From the NCBI RefSeq assembly GCF_009372235.1, contig NZ_SULL01000018.1, forward strand, positions 62,001 through 126,000: a stretch of DNA of 64,000 nucleotides, written 5' to 3'. Each line of letters opens with the position of its first letter. Positions within the stretch are counted from its first letter, which is position 1. Under the pieces are notes generated by a model. That model had not been told where the DNA came from, did not search any database, and saw only the letters and a program-made list of their open reading frames with translations. This document shows positions 1-8,293 of the stretch, piece after piece. Position numbers and translations under genes: made by a program. The DNA is from Dickeya oryzae (lineage in GTDB: Bacteria; Pseudomonadota; Gammaproteobacteria; Enterobacterales; Enterobacteriaceae).

Positions 1-738
1 TGCATGCATATGACCAGCCGCAAGATCCATGATATGTATAAAGTCACGAACTCCTGTACCATCTATCGTTTCATAATCCCCACCATATACTAGTAATTTA
101 TCGAGCTTTCCAACAGCAACTTGTGAAATATAAGGGATAAGATTATTTGGAACACCATTGGGGTCCTCACCAATTAATCCACTATAGTGGGCACCTGCTG
201 GGTTAAAATATCGCAATGCAATGACTTTCATCGAGGAGTCAGAAACTACAAAATCTGATAATATATTTTCAATCATCACCTTTGTTGTTCCATAAGGACA
301 TGATGCATTACCAATCGGATAATCTTCTAAATTTGGAACAGGGGCATTATTTCCATAAACTGTAGCAGATGAACTAAAAATAAATTTATTCACATTCGCT
401 TTTTTCATTTCATCAAGTAGTGTTAAAGTTCCACTCACATTATTAATGTAATATTTTAATGGCTCTTTAACCGATTCACCTACTGATTTTAAAGCTGCAA
501 AATGGATAACAGCGTCAATGTTATTTCCCTTAAAAATCTCAGCCAAGCAAAAGCAATCGTTGATATCACCATGTATAAACTTTATTTTTTTAGATGTAAG
601 CAATTCCACACGCTCAAGTGATATATTAGACGAATTAGTCAAATTATCTAAAACAATTACATCATATCCATTTTCAATAAGTAACAAAACAGTATGTGAA
701 CCAATATACCCGGCACCACCAGTTACTAGTATAGACAT
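1..738 (-). CDS. galE: UDP-glucose 4-epimerase, 3' end beyond window
   Basis: This gene interconverts UDP-glucose and UDP-galactose in the cytoplasm and would feed galactose into a surface polysaccharide. The frame is open for 246 codons from an ATG at 738 and runs off the left edge. The Rossmann motif GGAGYIGS lies at about residues 7-14, the catalytic SSSATVYG motif at about 120, YGTTK at about 147 and RYFNPAGAH at about 175. The usual length is about 338 residues, so roughly a quarter is missing. It is much more AT-rich than the housekeeping genes further right, which fits transfer with an O-antigen cluster. It follows rfbA and rfbB relics on the same strand, downstream of an ops element, so it is probably still read by an RfaH-assisted transcript. 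Family call is firm. Confidence 0.9.
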   Translation of the reverse strand, partial: MSILVTGGAGYIGSHTVLLLIENGYDVIVLDNLTNSSNISLERVELLTSKKIKFIHGDINDCFCLAEIFKGNNIDAVIHFAALKSVGESVKEPLKYYINNVSGTLTLLDEMKKANVNKFIFSSSATVYGNNAPVPNLEDYPIGNASCPYGTTKVMIENILSDFVVSDSSMKVIALRYFNPAGAHYSGLIGEDPNGVPNNLIPYISQVAVGKLDKLLVYGGDYETIDGTGVRDFIHIMDLAAGHMHA

Positions 739-849
739 ACAATCCTCATTAGCGCATCTTTGATTTAAAAAACTACGGATTAAAACTATGAAGCCTTACT
801 CAATAATCCTTTATCAGCCAGCAGCTTTTTTCTAACACGATTTCAGGTA

Positions 850-1203
850 CCCACTTTTTTGAATAACCTCAGCCCGTTTAGGCAATATTTCCGCATATCG
901 ATTCTCATGAACTAGTCAAATCCAGCCAAAGAATTTCCAGGATACAGTTCCCATAATATTCCATTAATAATCTACCAGTACCTATATGCCGAAAATATTG
1001 CCATCATCCAGCAAACGCCGAAACCCTTCGTTATTTTCAAGTGTAATGATAATTAATACATCAAAAATCCCAGCTAACATCAGTGTGGATAGTGCCTAAT
1101 AGATCATTGGCTTGCTATAAACAGGCTGCAATTACTTAGAAACTCAGCGAGTTAAAATATACAGCCGAGAGCCTGAACCGTCTGCGAAGATAATACATTT
1201 CAT
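850..1203 (-). pseudogene. rfbA: Glucose-1-phosphate thymidylyltransferase relic
   Basis: Translating from an ATG at 1203 gives a recognisable RfbA N-terminus (MKCIIFADGSGSRLYILTR, compare the family nucleotide-binding loop GGSGTRLYPIT). After this come stop codons and then [14 protein letters not shown] and [13 protein letters not shown] segments matching the first ~75 family residues. A WLD-containing fragment near 900-930 may be the remnant of the C-terminal half, so an internal deletion is likely. Several in-frame stops make it non-functional. The normal enzyme makes dTDP-glucose for dTDP-rhamnose or related sugars. The left boundary is uncertain. Confidence 0.75.
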
Positions 1204-1235
1204 TATTTTTCTATACTCACCAACACTCACGGCTA

Positions 1236-1734
1236 ATAAGAACCATCCAGCACCCTGGCCGCCATGAGCAATGATTAAGGTACTACTATACTGCATTACG
1301 AATACCGCGTTCAAAAGTTTCCTGTGGTCCCCAACCAAGCTCACGCCAATCATGCAAGCAAACACATCATGACCAAGGAGATCTTTCACATAAGCAATCA
1401 GGCCTTTCCAGTAAGCACGCTCGGCCTCAAGTAATGTGTAGGTACCTACGACATTCGTTTCGATAAAACAATCGAACGGTCTACATGCGATTCAGCAGCT
1501 AAATGCATGACGACCTCTGGCTGGCATCAAAAACATGTTTGAGCGATGTATCATCACAAATATCTACATATTTAAAAGCACAACGCTTGTGACCACTCAC
1601 ATCAACCAAAGATTCAAAATTATCAGCATACGTGAGTTTATCCACGTTAATAACTGAATCTTCTATGTTTTTATGATATGCCGAACAACAGCAGAACCGA
1701 TAAACCCGGTCCCACCCGTTACTAATGTTTTCAT
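1236..1734 (-). pseudogene. rfbB: dTDP-glucose 4,6-dehydratase relic
   Basis: An ATG at 1734 opens with MKTLVTGGTGFIGSAVVRHI, an RfbB-type Rossmann start. A frameshift follows almost at once, and the shifted frame continues with INVDKLTYA, YVDICD and MHLAAESHVDRSI, which are family landmarks. The central part, including the YxxxK region, is deleted. The C-terminal motif RELGWGPQETFERGIRNAV is then found, ending in TAG near 1286, and a short VLDGSY fragment lies beyond it. With the neighbouring rfbA relic this shows that the dTDP-sugar branch of the O-antigen locus is dead here unless other copies exist elsewhere. Confidence 0.8.
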
Positions 1735-1810
1735 AATATTACATCCGGAAAGCAAAATATCTGATGGTTCAACTTAACTGCACTCTGACTGAGCATGAAC
1801 AAAATTCAGG

Positions 1811-1822
1811 CACGCTACCGCC
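1811..1822 (-). promoter_or_regulatory. ops element / JUMPstart core
   Basis: The minus strand reads GGCGGTAGCGTG, an exact match to the ops element, preceded by the AAGG of the 39-bp JUMPstart sequence. In enterobacteria ops pauses RNA polymerase and recruits RfaH, which suppresses termination in long polysaccharide operons. It lies about 77 bp upstream of the rfbB relic start and points into the rfbB-rfbA-galE direction, so it marks the 5' leader of the decayed O-antigen operon. Confidence 0.85.
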
Positions 1823-2048
1823 CTTGGAATTTAATCCAAACGTAGATACAACCCTCAACGCGTTGTTGCACGTGCAATTCTGCTGAAAATATAGCCAGAA
1901 ACAGGAAAAATAATTTGCATATTTTACATGCCACATCAAAAGAGGTGTAGCGGTATTGTGGATTACCTCCCACCCCAAACTAAAAATTTCCCCCATTCAC
2001 CACCTTCCTCAGCAAGGCAAATTAGACCGTAAGTACTTCATAGAGACA

Positions 2049-2067
2049 TATAATGATTATCATTATT
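2049..2067 (-). promoter_or_regulatory. Candidate Fur box
   Basis: Read on the minus strand the site is AATAATGATAATCATTATA, matching the 19-bp Fur consensus at 17 positions. It lies in an AT-rich gap about 230 bp upstream of the ops element and 140 bp from the end of the HxlR gene. No iron-related gene is visible beside it, so it either controls the polysaccharide operon leader or survives from a deleted gene. Confidence 0.55.
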
Positions 2068-2205
2068 AACAAAGGAAGAGCTTTAGGATATACATTTAAC
2101 CATAGAGATAATGTATTAATATATAAAGCTATTCTGGAAACCTGAAATGCAATAGAAACGTTATTGCTTTTCAGGTTCTACAAATCGTCCAGGATGGGAA
2201 TCCTC

Positions 2206-2583
2206 CTATGCCACGGTGGAAACCGCGTTGTTCTCATCATACCGCTGCTGGGCAAGCATGACTGCATTGATGTTACTCTCTGCCCAGTGGGTCAGCTCAT
2301 GTACGGTTTTCACGAGTGTTTTACCAAGAGTAGTAATCGAGTATTCCACTGTCACCGGTACGGTAGCAAACACTTGTCGGTGAATCATGCCATCACGTTC
2401 CAGGTGTTTGAGCGTCTGTGACAACACCTTCTGCGATACCCCTTCAATATCACGCCTTAGTTGATTGAACCTGACCGGCTCACACGCCAGCCGATCCAGA
2501 ATCAGCAGCGACCATTTATTGGACAGACGATCCAGCACCACACGCGCCGGGCAGGTTTTACTGTAAACACTGAATTCAGGCAT
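2206..2583 (-). CDS. HxlR-family winged-helix regulator
   Basis: This 125-residue protein has the standard HxlR architecture. A CPARVVLDRLSNKWSLLIL segment at about 11-29 carries the N-terminal Cys and the first helix. The winged helix-turn-helix has FNQLRRDIEGVSQKVLSQTL at about 38-57, then LERDG and the wing, with EYSITTLGKTL at about 80. HxlR/HypR-type proteins sense thiol-reactive or aldehyde stress and often regulate a neighbouring oxidoreductase. None is present here, so the target is unknown. Four direct repeats lie just upstream of its start and could be its operator. Confidence 0.9.
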   Translation of the reverse strand: MPEFSVYSKTCPARVVLDRLSNKWSLLILDRLACEPVRFNQLRRDIEGVSQKVLSQTLKHLERDGMIHRQVFATVPVTVEYSITTLGKTLVKTVHELTHWAESNINAVMLAQQRYDENNAVSTVA

Positions 2584-2655
2584 CCCGTGACCTCTGTTTT
2601 CTCAGCTAAGGTTTTATTCGGTATATCTCGGTATCTCTGCTTACAATAACGTATC

Positions 2656-2723
2656 TTGTTTCTTTTGGGGAGTTAGTTCTTTTTTAGATGAATAGTTTCT
2701 TTTTGATTGGATAGTTTCTTTTT
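2656..2723. repeat. Four iterons upstream of hxlR
   Basis: The plus strand carries TTGTTTCTTTT, TAGTTCTTTTTT, TAGTTTCTTTTT and TAGTTTCTTTTT starting near 2656, 2674, 2693 and 2712, that is with an 18-19 bp period. They lie 70-140 bp upstream of the hxlR start. The regular spacing suggests cooperative regulator binding on nearly one face of the DNA. An array produced by slippage is the alternative. Confidence 0.5.
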
Positions 2724-2749
2724 AAAACCTAAGTGGGAGGGGAACTTAC

Positions 2750-3321
2750 TTCACAAACCTTGCCAGCATTGAAAAGGAACATGTGCCATTCCGTGCTTAC
2801 ATCGTGCTGAAATGACACATGGACTGCCCCCACTCAGTGCATATGAATCGCGGATGAGCGTCAGCAGGCGTTGGCTGTCTTTATCACGTGCAGAGGCCGG
2901 ATTGTGCGGGTATGTATAGAACCCGGCTCTGGCGACGTTCAGGACCCGACACATCGTCATGACACCCCATACAGCAAGGTGTTCATTGATAAAGCGGTAC
3001 TTTAGTCGGACTCCCTTGCAAAGTACCTCGCGGCCTTTTTCAGAATACCCCGTTCTTCTTCTGTTCGCGTTAACGGTGCCCTGAGTTTCAGGAGCTCACT
3101 TTTGGCTTCCAGTAAATCGCGGACATGCTGCTCGCTGTTATCGGGTTTAATGGCCGTAGCCACTTATAGAGACTGTGTGCAGAAACGCTCAGCCGGTCTG
3201 AAACTTCGGCAACGGAATAGCCGCATTCCGTGATTTGACGGACGGCCTCGTCCTTAAATTCAGGTGTGAATCGTGGTGTGCCTATAGGGTAGGGATCGTC
3301 TACCGGGGCGGGGTCAGTCCA
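2750..3321 (-). mobile_element. Decayed IS3-family insertion sequence
   Basis: The right end at 3310-3321 reads TGGACTGACCCC on the minus strand, a typical IS3-family terminus. OrfA follows as a helix-turn-helix transposase (RFTPEFKDEAVRQITECGYS, SLYKWL), with a frameshift after KWL and then an ILKKAARYFARESD end. OrfB survives only as its first part (TMCRVLNVARAGFYTYPHN to DSYALSGG, 2751-2960) and then becomes unrelated sequence. The DDE catalytic domain and the other terminus are gone, so it cannot move by itself. It sits across the 3' end of the WbpM-like gene. Confidence 0.8.
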
Positions 3322-5219
3322 CTCAAAGCTACGGAATAGCCAGTCGGCGCATCTAATAAGAGCTCTTTAATTGCCTCAACATCAAACTCATGGCAATTCT
3401 TATCCAGTTTATCTAGTAACTGTTCCATCTCTTGCCAGCTCAGTTTCTCTTCCTGAGCAGTCATAATTTTCGGGTGACTGGTGCCTTCAACATTTTCGCC
3501 GATCAATAACTCTTCGTAGAGTTTCTCACCGGGGCGTAATCCTGTGAATTTAATCGCGATATCCCCTTCTTCAGCGTGTCCTTGCCCTTCTATGTAGCTT
3601 TTCATCCCCATCAGGTTGATCATCCTGCGGGCTAAATCGAGTATTTTGACCGGTTCGCCCATATCCAGTACGAACACCTGCCCGTTCATTCCCATTGCGC
3701 CCGCCTGTATGACCAACTGTGACGCTTCAGGAATGAGCATGAAATAACGGATAATATCCGGGTGTGTCACGGTGACCGGGCCACCCTGGCGGATCTGCTT
3801 TTTAAACAGAGGAACAACAGAGCCCGACGACCCCAATACGTTCCCAAATCGGACCATGGTGAATGTGGTCTGATTTTGGCGCTCAGCCAATGCTTGTAAA
3901 ATTAATTCCGCCATCCGCTTGCTGGTGCCCATGATATTGGTTGGACGCACCGCTTTGTCTGTGGAAATCAGTGTGAAATTTTCCACCCCTTCGGCTATCG
4001 CTGCTTCGGCGCAGGCTAACGTGCCAAACACGTTATTGCGGATCCCTTCAATCACATTCTCTTCAACCAGCGGCACATGCTTGTAGGCGGCGGCATGGTA
4101 AATCGTTTCGACTTGATGGGTACGAATCAGCTTTTGTACCCGGTTCTGCTTTTGTACCGAACCTAATGCGGTGACGATTTTTGTCTCAAGCATAAGGCGT
4201 TTTTTGATACCTTGCAGTTCCTGATCGATGGTATAGAGGTTGTACTCATTGAGTTCAAACAACACCAATATTTTGGGGCGCTGTGCCAGAATTTGGCGGC
4301 ACAGCTCAGAGCCTATCGAACCGCCAGCGCCTGTCACCATCACCGATTTTCCCGTAATGTTTTTCGCCATCAGGTTCTTATCGGGGGCAACTGCTTCGCG
4401 TCCCAGCAGGTCAGCAACATCCAGGTCATGTATCTCTGTTGCCGTTGCTTTGCCTGCGGCGATATCTTCGACCGAGGGAACGGACTGTACTTCGATGGGC
4501 CAGTGGGAGAGCCTTTCAAGTAATCTTAATCGCTGACCTTTTTGTATGTTATTGATGGCTAAAAGTAGTTTTACAGGCTGGTAGAGCGGTTTTAGCTTCT
4601 CGAATTCATTACTGCGGTGCACTTTGATACCACAAATGATTTGGCCCACCTTCTTCTCGTCATCATCAAGCATGATAACGGGGTGATATTCATCGCCCTG
4701 AATCAACGCATAAAGCAAATCTCGCCCGGTCGCTCCTGCTCCGTAAATAAACACGTTAGGTTTCTGGCGTTTATAGTAGTGGTAATAGAAGGTTCGGATG
4801 AGTACACGAGGGCTGCCCAAAGCGAGAGTCGCCAGACCGGCGTAAATAAACGGTACGCTGCGTGGAACAAAAGACTGAAAAAAGAAGCTACTCAGCGCCA
4901 GGCTGACAGCGGATAAAATAACCGATAGAAATACATACCCCATCGCGGGCAGCATCATGTAGCGCAGTACGGCGCGGTACATGCCACAACGAATGAAGAC
5001 CAGGATTGTGATGGATAACGTGACAACGACGCTGGCTATTTCAGCTGAGCCGATTGGAAAATCAGTGGTACCTAAACGGACGGCAACGGCCAGATACAAC
5101 GAGGCCACAATGGCAACAACGTCATAGAATACAGTCGCTATGCGTTTGGTAGCACGCTCTGCGTTAAGCAAAAGCGGAATAAGTTTAAACATCAGAGCCT
5201 GAATGTCCATGTGCGACAA
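3300..5219 (-). CDS. WbpM/FlaA1-type UDP-sugar 4,6-dehydratase, C-terminus replaced by IS
   Basis: This membrane-bound nucleotide-sugar dehydratase would act in O-antigen sugar synthesis. The N-terminal ~150 residues contain four hydrophobic segments. A CoA-binding-like Rossmann domain follows (FIYGAGATGRDL, about 157). The SDR catalytic domain starts with VTGAGGSIGSELCRQIL at about 296, with STDKAVRPTNIMGTSKR at about 420-436 supplying the catalytic T-D-K and MxxxK-type residues. GLRPGEKLYEELL lies near 560. After LLLDAPTGYS the final residues VALSGLTPPR read into the terminus of an IS3-family element, so the native tail is lost. The core is complete, so activity may remain. It is divergent from the epimerase gene. 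Confidence 0.85.
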   Translation of the reverse strand: MSHMDIQALMFKLIPLLLNAERATKRIATVFYDVVAIVASLYLAVAVRLGTTDFPIGSAEIASVVVTLSITILVFIRCGMYRAVLRYMMLPAMGYVFLSVILSAVSLALSSFFFQSFVPRSVPFIYAGLATLALGSPRVLIRTFYYHYYKRQKPNVFIYGAGATGRDLLYALIQGDEYHPVIMLDDDEKKVGQIICGIKVHRSNEFEKLKPLYQPVKLLLAINNIQKGQRLRLLERLSHWPIEVQSVPSVEDIAAGKATATEIHDLDVADLLGREAVAPDKNLMAKNITGKSVMVTGAGGSIGSELCRQILAQRPKILVLFELNEYNLYTIDQELQGIKKRLMLETKIVTALGSVQKQNRVQKLIRTHQVETIYHAAAYKHVPLVEENVIEGIRNNVFGTLACAEAAIAEGVENFTLISTDKAVRPTNIMGTSKRMAELILQALAERQNQTTFTMVRFGNVLGSSGSVVPLFKKQIRQGGPVTVTHPDIIRYFMLIPEASQLVIQAGAMGMNGQVFVLDMGEPVKILDLARRMINLMGMKSYIEGQGHAEEGDIAIKFTGLRPGEKLYEELLIGENVEGTSHPKIMTAQEEKLSWQEMEQLLDKLDKNCHEFDVEAIKELLLDAPTGYSVALSGLTPPR

Positions 5220-5343
5220 TAGAGTGGTATTAGCGGACTATTTTAGTGGTCTAGCCATGTCTTGACCAGATGTGCTTATCTTAATTTCAGTTATGGCGTT
5301 ATGCCCGGTATTATGAGCCGGGCTATTCAGGAAGGTAATCTCA

Positions 5344-6318
5344 TTGAAAATCTTAGTAACGGGAAGCCGGGGGTTTATCGGTAACCGGGTGGTTGCGCTG
5401 GCGAATGAGCAAGGCGTGCGCTGTGTTTTGCATGGTAGTGAACGTAGTAACGCCACTGACAGTGACATGATTCGTGCCAATCTGGGGGCGACGACAGACT
5501 GGGCACCGGCACTGCAGGGCGTGGATGCGGTTGTGCATTGCGCCGCCAGAGTTCACCAGATGCAAGATGGCCGTGATGCGCTGGCGTTGTACCGGGAAAC
5601 CAATGTCGCAGGGACATTGCGTCTGGCGCAGCAGGCGGCGGCGTCGGGTGTGAAGCGGTTTGTTTTTGTGAGTTCAATTAAAGTAAATGGTGAGGCAACG
5701 CAACCGGGGGCGCCTTTTCAGCCGGATGTGGCCGTGCCACCGCTCGACCCTTACGGTCTGAGTAAGTATGAGGCGGAGCAAGGCCTGATGCGTCTGTCCC
5801 AGGAGACAGGTCTGGAGGTGGTGGTTATTCGCCCGCCGTTAGTCTATGGCCCCGGTGTAAAAGCCAATTTCCGTGCCATGATGAATTGGGTTCACAAAGG
5901 GGTGCCGTTGCCGCTGGCGGCGGTACATAATCAACGCAGTCTGGTGTTTGTTGACAATGTGGCTGACCTGATATTGCTCAGTGTGCGTCATCCGCAGGCA
6001 CCTGGACGGGTGTGGCTGGTATCAGACTGTCATGATGTCTCTACCGCTGACTTGTTGGCGGACATGGCCATGGCGCTGGGGGTTAAAAACCGCTGCTGGC
6101 CGTTACCGTCGTGGGTACTGAAAGGTGCTGCGACACTGTTGGGAAAATCGGCGGTGGCGGATCGCCTGCTGGGCTCATTGCAGGTCGATGTGAGTGAAAC
6201 CCGGCGGCAGCTTGGCTGGCAGCCAGCCATTTCCTATCATCAGGCGATTGCCATCACGGCGCGGGCGTTTCTGTCGGAAATACCCGGCGCATCTGAGTCT
6301 CTATCCAAAGAAGGTTGA
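5344..6318 (+). CDS. NAD-dependent sugar epimerase/dehydratase, TTG start
   Basis: This extended-SDR protein of 324 residues probably makes a 4-epimerised UDP-N-acetyl sugar for lipopolysaccharide. It begins at TTG, with an AGGAAGG ribosome site about nine bases upstream; the first residues MKILVTGSRGFIGNRVV form the nucleotide-binding loop. HCAARVH lies at about 64, FVSSIKVNG at about 112 and the YGLSKYEAE catalytic tyrosine/lysine motif at about 137. RPPLVYGPGVKANF at about 160 is typical of WbpV/WbpP-like and rhamnosyl-locus epimerases. It is nine bases upstream of the sugar transferase, so the two form an operon. The exact substrate cannot be decided from sequence alone. Confidence 0.85.
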   Translation: MKILVTGSRGFIGNRVVALANEQGVRCVLHGSERSNATDSDMIRANLGATTDWAPALQGVDAVVHCAARVHQMQDGRDALALYRETNVAGTLRLAQQAAASGVKRFVFVSSIKVNGEATQPGAPFQPDVAVPPLDPYGLSKYEAEQGLMRLSQETGLEVVVIRPPLVYGPGVKANFRAMMNWVHKGVPLPLAAVHNQRSLVFVDNVADLILLSVRHPQAPGRVWLVSDCHDVSTADLLADMAMALGVKNRCWPLPSWVLKGAATLLGKSAVADRLLGSLQVDVSETRRQLGWQPAISYHQAIAITARAFLSEIPGASESLSKEG

Positions 6319-6327
6319 CCGATTATT

Positions 6328-6876
6328 ATGCTGCGTGTTCTGGATATCTTACTGGCGTTGGTGGGATTGCTGTGTTTGTGGCCAGTGATGCTGATCGTTT
6401 ATGTGTTGGGATTATTTGATACGGGGTCGCCGGTTTTTATCCAGCAACGCGTTGGGCGGCATCAGCGGCCCTTTAATCTGATTAAATTTCGCACCATGGC
6501 GGTGGCGACTGAGTCAGTGGCGACACATCTTGCCAGTCGTAGTTCGGTGACTCGTTTAGGGGCGTTTTTGCGTAAAACCAAACTGGATGAATTGCCTCAG
6601 TTGATCAATGTACTGAGGGGTGAAATGAGTCTGGTCGGGCCGCGCCCTTGTCTGTTCAATCAACAAGAACTGATTGCCGAACGCCAGGCGCGTGGCGTCT
6701 TTGATGTGTTGCCGGGCATAACCGGGCTGGCACAGGTAAATGCTATCGACATGTCCACACCGCAAAAACTGGCCGAGTGGGATCAGAAGATGATTCAGAC
6801 CCTGTCGGTGAAGCACTACTTTACCTATCTGATACAAACGGTAGTCGGTAAAGGCTCCGGCGATCGGGTGCGCTGA
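6328..6876 (+). CDS. Undecaprenyl-phosphate sugar-1-phosphate transferase
   Basis: This 182-residue monotopic phosphoglycosyl transferase would start polysaccharide repeat-unit synthesis by loading a sugar phosphate on undecaprenyl phosphate. It is the short form, consisting of one hydrophobic re-entrant helix (residues 1-30) followed by the catalytic domain. GSPVFIQQRVGRHQRPFNLIK lies at about 33-53, with the substrate motif KFRTM at 53. The catalytic KTKLDELPQLINVLRGEMS with its D-E pair lies at about 88-106, then LVGPRP and PGITGLAQVN. It is co-transcribed with the preceding epimerase, which may provide its substrate. The family call is secure; the sugar is unknown. Confidence 0.88.
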   Translation: MLRVLDILLALVGLLCLWPVMLIVYVLGLFDTGSPVFIQQRVGRHQRPFNLIKFRTMAVATESVATHLASRSSVTRLGAFLRKTKLDELPQLINVLRGEMSLVGPRPCLFNQQELIAERQARGVFDVLPGITGLAQVNAIDMSTPQKLAEWDQKMIQTLSVKHYFTYLIQTVVGKGSGDRVR

Positions 6877-6890
6877 TACCCCTGATAAAA

Positions 6891-6915
6891 AACGATGCCG
6901 GTCTGACCGGCATCG
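6891..6915. terminator. Bidirectional hairpin terminator
   Basis: ACGATGCCGGT and ACCGGCATCGT form an 11-bp stem around CTG, preceded by A-rich sequence on the plus side. It separates the convergent sugar transferase and ugpB genes. Confidence 0.75.
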
Positions 6916-6970
6916 TAAGTGCATATCATAAGAACAACATCATAAGTACAACAGCATGTACGTTGAGGGA

Positions 6971-8293
6971 TTACTTTATCGGGGCCAACGCAGTCTGATC
7001 AACGTAAGGCTTCATGATGGTATCCGCTTCCTGCTGGGCGGCTTTGGCGGCGGCCTCCGGCGTCACCTTCTCATCATTCACTACGGCAGCCAGTTGGTTT
7101 TCCATCGCTTTTCGCACCGCCACCGTTTCATAGGTGGAGTACCACGGATGTGCGTATTTCAACTGTTCCAGCGCCGTGGCAGCACGGGGATCCTGCTGCA
7201 GATACGCTTTCATTTCTGGCGTGTCGTACGCCGCTTTGCGCGGTGAGAAGTAGCCGGTGAAGCGGCTCCAGGCACCATTAACTTGCGGGCTGACCAGATA
7301 GCTCAGGAATTGGTAAGCCGCTTTCTTCTGCTCATCAGAGATACCTTTGAAACTGACCAGACTGGCACCGCCGATCGGTACTGCTCGCTGCTCTTTGGCA
7401 GGCAACATGGCGACACCCAGCTCAAAGTCTTTGGTGTTTTCACGCATGAACCCCAGCGCACCGGTGCTCAGTAGTGTCATGCCCAGCTTGCCGGAGAAGA
7501 AAGCGGCACTGATTTGTTTAGAGTCCAGCACGCCGGATGGCATCACTTTATCTTTGTAGATCAGGTTCTGCCAAAAACGCAGTGCGCCGATGGTGGTCGG
7601 GCTGTTGTAATAAACTTCACCCGGATAATTTTCGTTGAAGTAGTTGCCGCCATTGGCGCGTACCAGCGAGGAGAAAATCCAGCCGCCGTAGTCATCGTTG
7701 GTGGAGGGCAGCATGATACCCCACTGGCCTTTGCTCTGGTCAGTCAGCTTTTTCGCGTCGGCCAGCAGTTCCTGCCAGGTCTGCGGCGGCTGCGCTATCC
7801 CGGCTTTTTCAAACAGGTTTTTGTTGTAGTAGAGGATCGGGGTGGAGTTGTGGAACGGGATCGCGTAGGTCACGCCCATCACCTGGGCGTTTTTGTGCAT
7901 GGCTGGCCAGAACTCGTTGGTTAAAAACGTACCAGCTTGTTCATTGCCGTATTTGAACAGCTCATCCATCGGCAGGATTTCATTTTTCAGCGCCAGGTCG
8001 GTCGTGAAGTTGGCGGACATAATCACCAATGCCGGTGGCTGACCGGCTTTTTGCGCCGCTTCCGCTTTCATTTTGGTGGTGTCGTAGTTACCGGTGAAAA
8101 TTCCCCGCACTTCGACATCCTGCTGGGAATTGTTGAATTCTTTGATGATGCGCGTCATTTCCATCGTCAGTTTGCCATCCACCGGGGCTGGGAACATGAA
8201 GTCGATGTTCTGCTTGGCCAGCGCCGACGCGCTAAAGGCCAGCGAAATGCCGAGAGTGAGCGCCTGTAACCGCTGTTTCAGGGGCTTATGCAT
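6971..8293 (-). CDS. ugpB: Glycerol-3-phosphate / glycerophosphodiester ABC binding protein
   Basis: This is the periplasmic receptor of the Ugp importer. The start at 8293 gives a clear signal peptide (MHKPLKQRLQALTLGISLAF, cleavage after ASALA) and overlaps the ugpC stop by 8 bp. The mature protein is a group-1 extracellular solute-binding protein of about 415 residues starting QNIDFMFPAPVDGKL. Landmarks include GIFTGNYDTTKMKAEAA, IPFHNSTPILYYNKNLFEKA and PIGGASLVSFKG. It is the last gene of the ugpA-ugpE-gpdQ-ugpC-ugpB operon, whereas E. coli has the order ugpBAECQ. Ligand is inferred from similarity and from the linked phosphodiesterase. Confidence 0.88.
   Translation of the reverse strand: MHKPLKQRLQALTLGISLAFSASALAKQNIDFMFPAPVDGKLTMEMTRIIKEFNNSQQDVEVRGIFTGNYDTTKMKAEAAQKAGQPPALVIMSANFTTDLALKNEILPMDELFKYGNEQAGTFLTNEFWPAMHKNAQVMGVTYAIPFHNSTPILYYNKNLFEKAGIAQPPQTWQELLADAKKLTDQSKGQWGIMLPSTNDDYGGWIFSSLVRANGGNYFNENYPGEVYYNSPTTIGALRFWQNLIYKDKVMPSGVLDSKQISAAFFSGKLGMTLLSTGALGFMRENTKDFELGVAMLPAKEQRAVPIGGASLVSFKGISDEQKKAAYQFLSYLVSPQVNGAWSRFTGYFSPRKAAYDTPEMKAYLQQDPRAATALEQLKYAHPWYSTYETVAVRKAMENQLAAVVNDEKVTPEAAAKAAQQEADTIMKPYVDQTALAPIK

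Noticed and set aside
1769-1996. 75-codon minus-strand frame across the ops region
   Set aside because: It reads through the JUMPstart leader, has no family resemblance and no good ribosome site, so it is a leader artefact.
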